Origin: Gigaspora margarita
Taxonomy: Eukaryota > Glomeromycota > Glomeromycetes > Diversisporales > Gigasporaceae
Length of the DNA stretch: 64,000 nucleotides
Reading direction: 5' to 3'
NCBI GenBank assembly: GCA_009809945.1
Contig: WTPW01000556.1
Coordinates: 122,585 to 186,584, forward strand
Shown here: positions 42,899-54,179 of the stretch, one piece after another
Layout: each line of letters starts with the position of its first letter
Numbering within the stretch: the first letter of the stretch is position 1
Notes under the pieces: model-generated
Database searches by the model: none
What the model saw: the letters and a program-made list of their open reading frames with translations, nothing else
Told to the model about the DNA's origin: nothing
Position numbers and translations under genes: made by a program

Positions 42899-43808
42899 GA
42901 AGCATTTGTTAAAATGCATATTTTTAAAATCTTCAATAATAATTTTATAATAAATATAATATAGCCTATACTTACAAGCTGATAATTTAATAAAATAAAA
43001 TATACAAGATAAAGTTGCAAGTAGAATAATTTAAATGATTGAGTGTTTAAAATAGCTTATAATAAATGAATAATTTAAAACTCAAGAATAATTTAGAAAT
43101 AAATATATAAAAGCTAATAATTCAATAAAAAAAGTATATGATATCTATTATAAAATTATATTATTTAAGTAAAAATATACTAAAGTCTTGCTAATAATTT
43201 AATAAAAGAATTATGCATTATAAAGTTATAGAAATAAACTAGTTGTTGCCTGTGGTGACATCACTGGATTGCATTATATTATGAAATCAAAAACAAATAT
43301 TAAAGTTAATTGTCATTAGGGTCAGAGTTAGCATTGAGTTAGAGTTGGGTAGGGTGTATTATATAGTAAAATTTTGCAAAGCATTTTTTTAATTAGAGCA
43401 CAAAAGGTTTTTATAGGTAAAATTTTGTGCTAGCATGAATTTTTAAAAATTTTAGTATTTTCTTCGTTTTTGGGTTACATGAACATTACACCTGACCCTA
43501 ATGTTCTGACCCAAGTAAGTATTACCTGGGTTACCTGCAGGTGGGCAGGTGGCCTGAGTTGAATTATGGCCCACTCACGGGTCACCTGTGGGTCAACCCA
43601 CAGATCACCCATGGGTCAACCCATGGGCCACCCATATGGGTGACCCATATGGGTTGGTTATAATAGGTAATGTTTTGTTTCATATTATTTATTTCAGCTG
43701 TGTATTCATTGTTTCTAGTTTCACTTGTATATCTTATATTACCTGTCAACGAATAACTTCCCAAACTGATTCTGCCAATTCGATGACCTGTAATAATCTA
43801 TATATTAA

Positions 43809-44177
43809 GGGTAGGGTGAACGTAGATCATTTTTAATAGTGATCATGTTGTGATCATATGAAATCAGGTGATCGACCAATCACGATTGTAAACAATATAG
43901 ATTCAACCAATCAGAATTAATCATTTTTGTGTAACTACAGAAAATTTGAGCCAACTTAGAAAAACTTTACGACATATAGAAGTATAATTTTTTCAAATAC
44001 TATATTTATTAAAATTTTACTATTATAAAAAGAGTATTTTGTACTACATATTATAAAATTTTAGTCTAAATTAATAACAACTATAAAAAGTTTTATTTGT
44101 AGCACATTTTTATTTTCTATATAAATCTCATTGTACCACTAAAATCATATGATAAATGATCTACGTTCACCCTACCC
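43809..44177. mobile_element. piggyBac-like MITE with TTAA flanks
   Basis: Ends GGGTAGGGTGAACGTAGATC and GATCTACGTTCACCCTACCC are perfect inverted repeats, each directly next to TTAA (43805-43808 and 44178-44181). TTAA duplication is the mark of piggyBac-type insertion. No transposase frame inside. Confidence 0.8.
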
Positions 44178-44203
44178 TTAATATAAGCCAATCAAACAAA
44201 TTG

Positions 44204-44297
44204 AAGAGAGAGAGAGAGAGAGAGAAAGGAAAAGAGAGAAAGAGAAAGAAAGGGAGAGAGAAAGAGAGGAAGAGAGAAAGAAAGAGGGAGAGGAGTA
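44204..44297. repeat. GA-rich microsatellite
   Basis: A (GA)n run followed by mixed GAAA/GGGA units, purine-only on the plus strand for about 90 bases. Confidence 0.9.
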
Positions 44298-44433
44298 AAA
44301 ATAGCATTAAATGGTTTTTTTTTTTTTTTTTTTAGAATTAGACTGCCACCCACAGGTGACCCATAACAAAATTTTTTCTATTACCTAGTGTTCACCCAGA
44401 TGACCTGGGTGATTCACTCGCGGGTGACCTGTA

Positions 44434-44593
44434 GTAGCGATTGGAACCGGCTAAAATTTTTTTTATTGTTTAATTGTTTAACCGTTTAACCGTTTAATTT
44501 GTCTGGCATTAAAATAATTCCGGCCCATGACCAACATAATTCTACCCGGAACTATAGAGCAATTTTTAAACGGTCAAACGGTTCCAATCCCTA
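44434..44593. mobile_element. 160 bp hAT-like MITE (TAGGGATTGGAAC), copy 2
   Basis: Ends TAGCGATTGGAACC and GGTTCCAATCCCTA with the perfect 8 bp duplication ACCTGTAG at 44426-44433 and 44594-44601. Inverted relative to the 160 bp copy at 15255-15414. Confidence 0.92.
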
Positions 44594-44638
44594 ACCTGTA
44601 GCAGAATTTTATTACCTAGTATTCACCCGCGTTGGGAT

Positions 44639-44990
44639 CAGGGACCTGAAAAAAATATTGATTTATTTAGATCAATATAAATCGATATTTTTAGTCCAAA
44701 TCGTAGGGAAATCAATATTTTTGCAATTTTTAATGCAGTGTAACAATACCAAATTCGGGCTAAATTAATAGCATAATTTTGGCCGGTAATATAAATTTGG
44801 CCAGCTCGAGTCATCAGAATTTTTCAAAATGTAGACAGTCAACAAACATAACAACAAATGGCGAAAAGTAAGTCTTTGAAAATTTTCATTATGATCACGT
44901 TACTCTCGAACTTGTATTCTGAGTGGTTCGATCATGTAAATCGATATAAATCGATATTTTTGACCATATCGATATTTTCTCTGGTCCCTG
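44639..44990. mobile_element. 352 bp hAT-like MITE (CAGGGACC ends)
   Basis: Ends CAGGGACCTG and CTGGTCCCTG with flanks GTTGGGAT (44631-44638) and GTTGGGGT (44991-44998), an 8 bp duplication with one change. Subterminal AAATCGATATTT blocks are inverted at both ends. Confidence 0.85.
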
Positions 44991-45119
44991 GTTGGGGTTT
45001 TCGTGACGAGTCAGAACACTACCTGATCCCGTGATGTGATTGATCAATTGCAACCTGGTGACTGTCACCGCCGGCGACAAATAGATTCGCCCAAAGTTAT
45101 AAACAGCATCAATTAAAAT

Positions 45120-45560
45120 CAATAATAAATAAATTTTATACTTATTCGCTAATAATTGCAGAAGCATTTGTCAATATATTCGTTATGTGCATATATTAAG
45201 AAATTATCAATTATTTTAAAATATAATAAAATACTTAAAGCTTAGACTTACAAGCTATTACTTCAAAATAATTTGAAACAATTATAGTAAACCTATGCTT
45301 ACCAACTAATAATTCAATAAAAGACAATTCCAAAATGTGAATTAAGGTTAAAATTAACAATTTTGAGTATCATAAAAAGATATTCTAGTATATTCATATA
45401 TTGAGTATATTCTAGAACATAACAAAATTAATTAAATACATACTTTCTAATAATTTAATGTAAAGTACGTTATCTGTTATATAAATGAGGTATAATTAAT
45501 TTTAAATCTTATTTTATATGCTTAAAAATAAATTATTACAAAACAATAAATCAAATTAAT
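45120..45560. repeat. Satellite B, second block
   Basis: ATACTTATTCGCTAATAATT, CTTACAAGCTATTAC and ACCAACTAATAATTCAATAA repeat the satellite B unit in the same direction as before the nested insertions. Confidence 0.65.
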
Positions 45561-46332
45561 TACTTTTTCTGTAAGAAGGCAGTCAAGGCAGTTGCCAAGT
45601 AAACATTTAAAATAACAATAATAAAAATTAAAATGAATTTCATTGCGACAATTAATATTTGACAGAACAAATTATTATTAGCTGTTAGTAAAATGATAAT
45701 TTAACACCTTTATCAACTTTATTGAGCTCAAATTGTATTTATAATATTTTTTGAAAAAAAACAATACATCACGAAACTAATGTAAAAGTGAATAATTTTC
45801 AGGGAAAACTTTAAGCCGTGATGTAGAACTTATGATTTTATTATACTAAAAGCTTGTAATTTCTATTCTCTAAGACTATAATAATGCGGACTGTGACCCA
45901 AACATCTTTAAGCTTTTAAGATTATTACCTAAACGACATTAATACAATTTACGTATTTGTTCATTTCCAAAACTGATTAAACTTATTAGTTGCACCCTTC
46001 CGAAAGCAAAATTAAAAAAATTTTATAATAAATCTCATTAAGAAATTATGGGCTAATTTGGTATAATTAGCTACTTTGTCTACTCTAATTATAGTATAAG
46101 TAAATTTCATAAAAAATAAATGATCTTTCAAAGCAGAGCACAGCAAGAGCAGACCAAGAGCAGATCAAGAGCAGGGGTACAATCCAGAAAAATTTCAGAA
46201 GAAATAAAAGGTCAATCTTGCACAATGTTTAGCCTTTTTGACTTACTTGCAATTGATCTGCCCCCAGGTTTGTAAGCCCATTCTCAGGATAATTGGTATT
46301 TTGTCGAATTTTTTACCGGGCTGATGGACTGT
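45561..46332. other. Intergenic, no gene seen
   Basis: AT-rich; a short AAGAGCAGA.CAAGAGCAG repeat at 46145-46175. No coding region supported. Confidence 0.45.
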
Positions 46333-46475
46333 CATCGGACTTTCAATTATAAATTGTGTATAGTTAGCTTTCTGCATGCTGTCTATGGAGTCCATAGACA
46401 GCATACTGAAGCTAACTGTACACAAAATATAATTGAAAGTCTGATGACAGATTTTCTTTTGACGGCACTCAAATG
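46333..46475. mobile_element. Palindromic MITE related to 5493-5632
   Basis: CATCGGACTTTCAATTATA at the left and ATAATTGAAAGTCTGATG at the right, with a near-perfect inner palindrome GCTGTCTATGGAGTCCATAGACAGC. The right border TTTTGACGGCACTCA resembles that of the 5493-5632 element. Confidence 0.65.
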
Positions 46476-47671
46476 ATAATCAATGATCGTCAGAATGAAG
46501 TAAGATAATTTGATGATCATTAGTACAGTAATTGAAAATTCATAAATTATTAACGCCTTTAAACAACTCTCTTAAAATCGTGAAATGTGAATTTGATTGC
46601 CAAATTTACTTCTGTTGTTTGATTACCTAATATTTGCAAACTTTTTGGGCCAAAAAAGTCATCACGAATTTGAAGCGTTTTGTATTATGGTCTCAAGTTC
46701 AAAGAATAAGTGCAAATGCGAGTGCAAAAAAAACAATTGTTCCGCAATAAATAAAAAGAAACATTTAGATTAATAAAAAATCGGGAGTATATCGATATTA
46801 GCAACTATTAAAAAAAATTACATTCCAACCAAGATTTAGATGATTGATAGTTAGATTTTTCCATTTTATGTAAAGGAATTTTTGCCGCCCAGATTATCAG
46901 ATAATCACTAACTTTCTCAGATTCTTGTAGGCCGTAGTTTTATGTCGATCTATCAACCAATAAAATCATGGTTATAATATCCAAAACGTGATCAGTGTGC
47001 TGAAACTAATATAGCAATACAGTCAAGTTATTGTGCGTTAACGCTTTTGATTGGTTATGTAACCAGTGATCAAAATGTTATGACTAATATATCCACAATT
47101 TAAATTCATTAGCAATTGTTTAATTACGATAGTACCTGATCAACCTTAACATATACAGTATTATTTGTCGATTTGTAACAAAATTTTTTACGGTAAATCT
47201 TGAATCATCAAATATTGAGAAGTCGCAGCAGATCAGTATGGTATGAATGATCAGAATTGTATAGTACGGTATTTTACATCCTATTTGATTATTTTTTTAT
47301 ACCGAAATTACAGCTAAAAGTAGGGCGCTGCTGGCGCCCTACAACCTTAAATTCAGGTAATGCTAAAAATTAATGACAACAGTTTGTGCATAAATTTTAC
47401 CTATTGAATGCTAAATTTGATAGTGAATCCTTTGAATATGTATCCTTTGCATTTAATATGAAAACGGATAATAGAACAAGACCTAATTCAGAACACTAGC
47501 ACATCAGTTAAATTAATTTTGATAAGACACTTAATAAGAATTGATTATCAATTAAATAAATCATCATAAATAAGAAATTCATAATATTTCAATTAATAAA
47601 TAATTGTTACACTTATTGGTTAAATCGAGTTGAATAAATGACTGTTTGTTGAAAAGATCAGCATAATAATA
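46476..47671. other. Intergenic with one GC hairpin
   Basis: Mostly AT-rich and gene-free. A hairpin GTAGGGCGC-TGCTG-GCGCCCTAC at 47320-47342 stands out. Between 47225 and 47275 is a lone unit of the CAGTATGGTATG repeat seen at 48118-48985. Confidence 0.5.
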
Positions 47672-48035
47672 TAGTGTTCGTAGTCGACCATAATTTATCG
47701 ACTCAACTAAGTCAATTTAAAAATCGGCTTAGCCGGCTAAGTCAAAGTCGATGTGCTTTCAGAGATTTTCTCATCAATCTTGCTCGTATTTTATGTTCGT
47801 TGACTTTCTTTTTAGAATTTTTCAGATCTTACTATCATACAATTCCTATTTTTAAAATTTTTTTTTTTTTGATTCCATAATTCTATATATGAGGGGTAAT
47901 CTAAATCACCGAATAGAATTGGTCTGACCTAAATTTGGGTGGTTACTATAATTTTTAATATAAATCGACTAAGTCGATTTTTTGAAAAATCGGCTGACTA
48001 AGCCGGCTAAGTCGATAAAATCGACTACAAACACT
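47672..48035. mobile_element. hAT-like element (TAGTGTTCG ends)
   Basis: Left TAGTGTTCGTAGTCGAC and right GTCGACT-like ATCGACTACAAACACT are inverted, with repeated CGACTAAGTCGATTTT and GGCTTAGCCGGCTAAGTC inside. The direct repeat TAATAATA stands at 47664-47671 and 48036-48043. A relative of the 577 bp element at 23714. Confidence 0.8.
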
Positions 48036-48117
48036 TAATAATATACCAACACGAGATGTATACTGTGTAAAAACATGGAATTTAAAACACTGATCGGCTT
48101 TTTTATAAAGGCCCATA

Positions 48118-48985
48118 AGAGATTACAGAAGATCAGTATGTTGTGAATGACCAGAAGGATATGGTATGACCAGCATTTTCGCAAATCAGTATGGTAAGTT
48201 GTGAATGAATGGTGTAACTATTAAGGTGGGAGAGCGTATACTTTAACCAATTTAACTCTAATAGTTACTAGGAGATAAGTTACTGACTTACTCGAATAAA
48301 GGTCTCTTCAGCATTACACTAGCTTACTTCCTTATTTCTTAAGTAAAGTCGGAGGGAACTTCTCTACCTTTCTTTATTTAAGTCAAATTCATTCGTTTAT
48401 ATCCAATGGAATTTAATATACGACAGTTAATGTGTTGTTTGGTACGTTAACGTGTTGTTTAACACGCTACATGCTATTCAACAATGGTACTACCTAAGCC
48501 TAACACGTTGACGTGCTATCGAGAATGTTCGTAATCCGTGCCCCTTAACACTATACGTGCTAACACGTTAATGTGTTATGAAGATTTTACAAAAGGGGTG
48601 ATTATATGTCAATCATCAAGTTTACATGGATTTTGACTAACATTTAATGAATTATACAAAATAGAAATGAAGTTATCTATATTAAATAAAGAGAAGATCT
48701 ATTTACAAATGTGGGTAAAACTAATCTGGAAATTCGAATCTCTAATGTCACAATTTCGAATTGTGACAATGGTATGGCATGACCAGAATTTTCGCAAATC
48801 AGTATGGTATGTTGTGAATGACCAGAATGGTATGGTATGACCTGTATTTTCGCAAATCAGTATAGTATGTTGTGAATGACCTGAATGGTATCTATAATGT
48901 ATTTCACTGATCAATATAGTATAGGTGAACAGATCAGTATATTACAGGTGATTTTTAAAATCAGTACCATACTGATCCGGCATGA
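48118..48985. repeat. Roughly 65 bp CAGTATGGTATG repeat, inside and outside the big palindrome
   Basis: Units with AATGGTATGGTATGACCAG, ATTTTCGCAAATCAGTATGG and TATGTTGTGAATGACC occur once at 48125-48215, just left of the 1.3 kb palindrome, and about twice or more at 48770-48985, in its centre. Confidence 0.7.
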
Positions 48986-49513
48986 ATGGTATTGTCACAA
49001 ATTCGAATTTGTGACATTAGAGATTCGAATTTCCTGATTAGTTTACATTTGTAAATAGATCATCTCTTTATTTAGTATAGATAACTTTCATTCCTATTTT
49101 TGTATAATTCATTAAATGTTAGTCAAAATGAGATGATCGCCCTTTTTTGTAAAATCTTCATAACACATTCACGACTACGTGTTAAGATTATTAAAGTTCT
49201 AGATAGCAAGTCAGAGTGTTAGCTTAGTAGTACATCGTTGAATATAATGTAGCGTGTTAAACAACACGTTAACGTGCCAAACAACACGTTAACGTGTCGT
49301 ATATTAAATTCAAATGCATATAAACGAATGAATTTGACTTCAATAAAGATACATGTCGAGAAGTTCCCTTCGATTTTACTTAAGGAGAAATAAAGGAAAT
49401 AGCTAGTGTAGTGCTGAAGAGACCTTTATTCGAGTAAATCAAAAACTTATCTCCTAGTAACTATTAGAGTTAAATCGGTTAAACGCATACGCTCTCCTTC
49501 CTTAATAGTTACT
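48219..49513. repeat. 1.3 kb palindrome with 0.5 kb arms
   Basis: The left arm (48219 to about 48775) and right arm (about 48985 to 49513) are inverted copies with many small differences. They begin GTAACTATTAAGG and GTGACATTAGAG-type blocks sit at the inner ends. Each arm holds two AACACGTTAACGTGTT-like hairpins. The outermost 67 bp of the right arm are the coding end of the small minus-strand gene at 49447-49638. Confidence 0.85.
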
Positions 49514-49638
49514 GTATAAGTTTTAAAATCAGCCTGTATTATCTTGATCTGCTCATCTATACCAAACTTATCTACTATAATTTCCCCCGGGTAATCAAAA
49601 ACGTGATGATAGATTGTACATTTTGATATCACAAGCAT
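49447..49638 (-). CDS. Small hypothetical protein ending in a palindrome arm
   Basis: A 63-codon minus-strand frame from the ATG at 49638. The sequence is DYPGEIIVDKFGIDEQIKII-like, then TVTIKEGERMRLTDLTLIVTRR in shorter overlapping pieces. A strong TATA box lies about 75-90 bases upstream and a poly(A)-type AATAAA is found about 25 bases after the stop. The first residues are mildly hydrophobic (MLVISKCTIYHHV), and the frame stays open upstream (RIVLLFCMLVISKC) without an ATG, so a signal peptide lost by start-codon choice or an unseen exon is possible. No family recognised. The last 22 codons lie in the right arm of the large palindrome. Confidence 0.45.
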   Translation of the reverse strand: MLVISKCTIYHHVFDYPGEIIVDKFGIDEQIKIIQADFKTYTVTIKEGERMRLTDLTLIVTRR

Positions 49639-49711
49639 ACAAAAAAGTAATACAATTCGCTTTACAACAATTTGAATATAAGAATGACAATCTCCGTCAT
49701 TAAACTAATCT

Positions 49712-49726
49712 CTTTTATATATATAC
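49712..49726 (-). promoter_or_regulatory. TATA box of the 63-residue gene
   Basis: On the minus strand TATATATATAAAAGA, 74-88 bases before the ATG at 49638, a good match to a fungal TATA box. Confidence 0.5.
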
Positions 49727-49869
49727 TTTTCAATTTTTATATTATAAATTGTTAGCTTTTATTCAGTATATTAAACCTTGATACGAAGAATTTTGAAAAT
49801 ATATATTTATAAACTCATTATAGTGACATCTATTAATTAATGTCTCAAGAATAATGAGCTATATCTCAA

Positions 49870-50115
49870 CAGTATCTTAACCATTTTAATCCAAACACTA
49901 AATGATTATCCTAAAAAGCTTGTTAGAATGGTTTTACAACTCAACAATAAAGTGCCGTTAGGATGATTATTTAACACAACAATGAGTTTTTAGGATGATC
50001 ATTTATCGCTAACCATTAAAAGTTGTTATTTAACACTAACCATGAAGAACTATTAGAAAGATTATCTCGCAGTGTTAAATAACCATAATGAGCTGTTAGA
50101 ATGACTGCTTGTTTC
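49870..50115. repeat. Degenerate tandem repeat of about 35-45 bp
   Basis: GTTAGAATG/GTTAGGATGATTATTTAACAC and ACCATTAAAAG/ACCATGAAGAGC blocks recur about six times. Confidence 0.6.
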
Positions 50116-50580
50116 GACTATTTTGATTTTCACGTACACCTGATCATTGGTTAAAACTCATATGACTTTCATTTTCATTCAACACTATTTTACATCTCGC
50201 GTATCTCGTGGAATGTTGGATAAATCCGTAAATTGCTATCATCACAATATAGAACCTGGATCTGTTGTCGAATATCGTTAAATTTAATATGAAAACGGTT
50301 AATGGATCCATGCTCTACTATAATAAAAAAACTGTAAAATTGATTAAAAATTGTTAAATCTAACCTATCATTTAATGACGGGTCCAACGTCTAGTAGTGA
50401 ATTTAAATAAAATATAATATTAAAACCAAAAAGAATGATTAAAGTATTATAGCCCTATGCGTTGACGATAGTCACGCTAGGGTTATTATCTCGAGGATAA
50501 CCTGATTTGTGGCTTATATGAAATTGAGGCTTATATGAAAAAGGTAATAGTATATGATTGTATGCAATGGAGATTATAGA
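50116..50580. other. Intergenic with an unrecognised short frame
   Basis: A 65-codon minus-strand frame at 50190-50387 (VEHGSINRFHIKFNDIRQQ) has no recognised family or clear promoter. GAAATTGAGGCTTATATGA-type duplication near 50510-50540. Confidence 0.35.
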
Positions 50581-51210
50581 TGCATGTGATGATCCGCTTG
50601 TGAACGAAGTCACAAGGCGGGACATTATTGCGAGTCACCGGACCCTTCATGTGACTGCAGATCATGTATGACTAGGGTGTCCAGGATTATGCGATGCGAT
50701 ATTATGCGCATAATTTGCTATTTTTCGCATCGCATATGCTTCGCATAAACAAGCAAAAAAAAGCATAAATCACGTGAATAAAAGTTGATTGGTTGTTGGG
50801 AATATGTTAACTTCATCCGGCAAGCTTTAAATTTGTAATTTAGGTGACAGAGTGATGATAGAATGTAGGTCCCGAAAAGTTCCGATGTGGAAAATGAATG
50901 AACTTAAATTACGAGCATAGTTGGAGCAAAATTTTTGGTGAACGTCCGAAAAAATCCGAAAAACAGAACTAAAAGAATTAATTACATATAATAAAAATCG
51001 CATAATCGACCTAATTGATCGCATAATTTTAAATTTATTTCGCATCCATCGCATAATCAACCTCAGTTCGGCCGCATAATTTACCTCATCGCATCGCATA
51101 ATCCTGGACACCCTATGTATGACGAAATGGTATTTGAGTAACCTGATGATCTGTATCGATTTCCTTCGTTCTTTGAGTTTTCTGCTCGACATTGCGTCCA
51201 GCATTCCCCC
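50581..51210. repeat. Dispersed GC-richer repeat, copy 1 (interrupted)
   Basis: GATCCGCTTGTGAACGAAGT, CAAGGCGGGACATTATTGCG, and then after a hAT-like insertion CCTGATGATCTGTATCGAT and TTTTCTGCTCGACATTGCG. The same order is found uninterrupted at 60325-60490. Family unknown. Confidence 0.75.
50673..51115. mobile_element. 443 bp hAT-like element with GCATAAT arms
   Basis: Ends TAGGGTGTCCAGGATTATGC and its inverted copy ending CCTGGACACCCTA. The direct repeat TGTATGAC stands at 50665-50672 and 51116-51123. ATCGCATAAT-type words recur near both ends. It splits the dispersed repeat at 50581-51210. Confidence 0.9.
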
Positions 51211-51447
51211 CCACCACTCCCGAAAGGAAAGAAGAAAGAAAGGGGGAGAAAGAGGGACGAAGAAAGAAGAAGGAAAAAGAACGACCATGATGCTCGAAAA
51301 GTTCTGCTCACGTGACGTCCTGCGGCTTGTTCCGCGACCCTATCCCATACTGAATTACGTGATGAGATACAGGAAGAGGACGTGACTATAGGAAGGGTTG
51401 GTCACGACTGTTGTGTGCGAGGAAGGGGCACACAAGACGAGCAATAA
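51211..51447. other. GC-richer spacer with purine tract
   Basis: A purine-only stretch GAAAGGAAAGAAGAAAGAAA and onward at 51223-51285, then GC-rich sequence. Reading frames here are not family-like. Confidence 0.5.
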
Positions 51448-51449
51448 TA

Positions 51450-52409
51450 CCGTATAAGCGCGAAATAACGGGCCGGGGCGTTATTTCGAAATCCGGACAC
51501 CCCCAAAATAACATTTAGTGTCTCGAATTAACGCCCATGCGCGTCCCGAATTAACGCGCCCCAGATATAACCGGTAATTGATTCGTGCGGCAATTCAACT
51601 GCATCGTTGACATGGGCCATAAAAACTTAGTATTTATAGCTGTTCTTATCTATATAGTAAAAAATTTACCGAATGATTATTTTGCCGCTTCAATAAGTTT
51701 TTGATTTTTGGTAATGCAATATCTTGTTATTTACAGCTGATTCGAAAATTAGTGGGACATTTGAAAAATTTTCTTGTTTTTGAAACCTTTCGGTTTCGTC
51801 TTATGAAACATCTAACTCTTCGGAAACCATGTCACAGTCTTCGGAACTTCGGTCCGATAATGGTGATGCGATTTCCGAAGAGTTAGATGATTCATCCGAA
51901 AGGTTTCAAAAACGAGAAAATTTTTCAAGTGTCCAACTAATTTTCAAATCAGCTGTAATATAAGTGATAAGGTTAAATAAAATTCGAGCCAATCATTTAT
52001 GTGAGATTGGATAATTATTAAGAATAAAAGTGACTACTGTATTTGATCAGAAATTATAAGCCCGATTATGAATTTCTTATGAGTGCTAATGAATTTTTGT
52101 ATGCATATAACCTAGTTGCTTATAAATGTCTGTACATATGCACCTGATTACTTATAAATTTAGTACACTTATTATAATTTTATACGCTTAGATGATTTAT
52201 CACTTTGTTACCCCCTTTATAGTTTTTAAATATATATTTATGAAACAATATTTTTAGGTCTTATTATGCAAGTTGCATGCGCGTTATTTTAAAAATCTTT
52301 GGCTCCGAAAATCAGTTCTTATTTCGAAATAACGCGCATGCGCGTACTCGAAATAACGCGCCGGTCAATCAATTAACGCGCAGGGGAGCGTTATTTCGCG
52401 CTTGTACGG
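51450..52409. mobile_element. 960 bp TIR element, copy 2
   Basis: Inverted relative to 26220-27179, with the same length to the base. In the parts compared by eye only isolated changes were seen (for example TATTTATAGC here against TATATATAGC). Flanked by TA at 51448-51449 and 52410-52411. It sits between two GC-richer repeat segments. Confidence 0.92.
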
Positions 52410-52428
52410 TAATAGATTATAGATACGC

Positions 52429-52967
52429 AGAGATTATGAAGATACATGTGGGAGTAAATGGTGAATCTCAGTTCTTTCTTTCTTCGCTTGTCTTGCCACT
52501 TGTTCTCTTCGGTGCCCGATTATAATCTGGCTCCCATCCCTCCCGCCCTCTCTCATTCATTGCACCTAGCACCTAGCGCCCTGCCTGTTGCCATGTGTAA
52601 TGAGTTGAATGCGCCGCACCATAGCGTGGGCTCGAACTCGTTGATGTTGTCATGTGTACCGAGTTGAATGCACCGCACCATAGCGTGGGCTCGAACTCGC
52701 TGTTATAAAAATTGACGTTATATGTAATGAGTTGAATGTGCCGCACCATAAGCGTGGGCTTGGACTCGCTATTAGAAAAAAAAAAAAAGATGCGCCATAC
52801 CTTAGCGTTGGCGATCCTCAATTATGCTTCGTCACGTGGCATATCACGTTTACATAGAGTTGTTATGAGCACAGTATACGTAGAGTTGTTATGAGCACAG
52901 TATGTAATAGTAGAAGAGAAAGTGATGGAGTGTAGCACTACTCCCATTATGTATCTTCATAATCTCT
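52429..52967. mobile_element. TIR element with internal tandem repeats
   Basis: Ends AGAGATTATGAAGATACAT and ATGTATCTTCATAATCTCT are perfect inverted repeats, continuing GGGAGTA / TACTCCC. Inside, a unit of about 70 bp (GAGTTGAATGCGCCGCACCA, TAGCGTGGGCTCGAACTCG) is repeated three times at 52595-52775, and TAGAGTTGTTATGAGCACAG occurs twice at 52857-52903. Much richer in GC than its surroundings. Confidence 0.75.
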
Positions 52968-54179
52968 AATAAAGAGAGTGTTTAATATTAAATCCGAGCG
53001 AGAATAATTGAAAAAAATGAAACATATAACACTAAAAGATCTACTTAAATTTATTATTTTCATTAATATCGTTAATAATAAATATGAATTACATATTATT
53101 ATTATACTACTGACTAAATTTCTATAGGGGTCGACAAAATCAGTATTATCATCATTACAGGGGCGGGAGCTGGACATCGCCTAATCTATACACCATAAAT
53201 AGGTCTTTCACTCCGTTTCCCTCGGCTCCAGCCCAATTAAACTCCAGTATACTACAAAATTTAATAAAAATTAGAACTCAGAATTGTTAAATTTTTATTA
53301 TACTACAAATCTATTACGTATTACATATGTCATATTATTTATAAAAAAAAATAAGTAAAGTTTTCGAATGTTTAATATTAATGGTCGTATAATTATCACT
53401 TGGTCATATAATCTTATCTATCATCGATTGAAAAATAAAGTATTCAGTTCAAAATTTAAGAATAACTTAGGTCAATTGAAGATCGACCTAAATTGTGAAA
53501 TGACACCGAACATTTATAACATTCGTGTAAAAATTTAGTCATTCTAATTATTGAAAATATTATTTTTCCGTTACCACTATATAGTATTAGGCATTATTAT
53601 GTATTGTGTGATGGTCTAGTGCAATCGTCACGTAAGCGTGACTGCACCAAAATTGCGCCATCAGATTTTAATATGAACGTTTTTGTTTAAAACGGTTAAC
53701 AATATCAAGGGATTATTCAATTATGTTAATACGATAATACTGTATATTACGATGATACCAAGATGGATGATGCTTAAACTTGGTGTCTTGATATGAAAGT
53801 ATAAACCCTGCTAAAATCCACATATATCCTTTTATGATGAACTTTAACCTTAAATCCTAACATAACTCTAAACAAGTAAATTCAAATTTCAGCATCTGAT
53901 AATAATGCATTAAATAACTTACAAATTTTACACATCCTACTATATTAGATTCAATCAATCAGATTTTTTAAATAATATCATCTTAAAATGTTCTGATATC
54001 ACTTAATTTTAAAAATTAATTTTTATTAAAAAAACATAAAATTAAAATTTAAAAAAATCCAAGTCTGCGGGTAATGCAAAACGAAAAACTAACTTTGTGT
54101 GACCTAACTGTAAAAATTCTTTAATTTTATCATTACGTAGAATGTTGCGTATAATTATAAATTTGAATATGTTTGGTTA
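52968..54179. other. Intergenic, no gene seen
   Basis: AT-rich. ATCGACCTAAATTGTGAAATG near 53483 also occurs near 8532, and the TTTGTAGTATAATAA / GTTCTAATTTTTATT block at 53240-53330 matches 8200-8295 inverted, so both sites hold pieces of one dispersed repeat. Confidence 0.5.

Larger units (their letters stand above)
40860..43225. repeat. Satellite B, degenerate roughly 100 bp tandem repeat
   Basis: Units recur with the order TATACTTACTTGCTAATAAT, CAATAAAA, ATGCATTATAAAGTTATA, AATTTAAAATCATCAAAT, AAAAATAAATATAATAAAGC. The array is interrupted by a MITE at 41335-41640 and a SINE at 42263-42898 and resumes at about 45120. Different in sequence from satellite A but alike in AT content and unit size. 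Confidence 0.75.
43500..45025. mobile_element. Second-level element rich in GGGTGACC
   Basis: AATGTTCTGACCCAAGTAA at the left and GACGAGTCAGAACACTAC at the right are loosely inverted. Both flanks are full of GGGTCACC / GGTGACCC and CCCATGGGTC palindromes (43510-43660 and 44340-44430). It hosts the elements at 43809, 44434 and 44639. Confidence 0.5.
43225..45095. mobile_element. Core-family MITE copy 5, host of nested insertions
   Basis: The left edge GTTGTTGCCTGTGGTGACA and the right edge GGTGACTGTCACCGCCGGCG, then ACAAATAGATTCGCC, match the ends of copy 4. The core lies at 43300-43480 (TTAGGGTCAGAGTTAGC, TATAGTAAAATTTTGCAAAG). Between core and right end at least four other elements are stacked. 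Confidence 0.6.

Noticed and set aside
50190-50387. 65-codon minus-strand frame as a gene
   Set aside because: No promoter, family or splice context; left as an unassigned frame.
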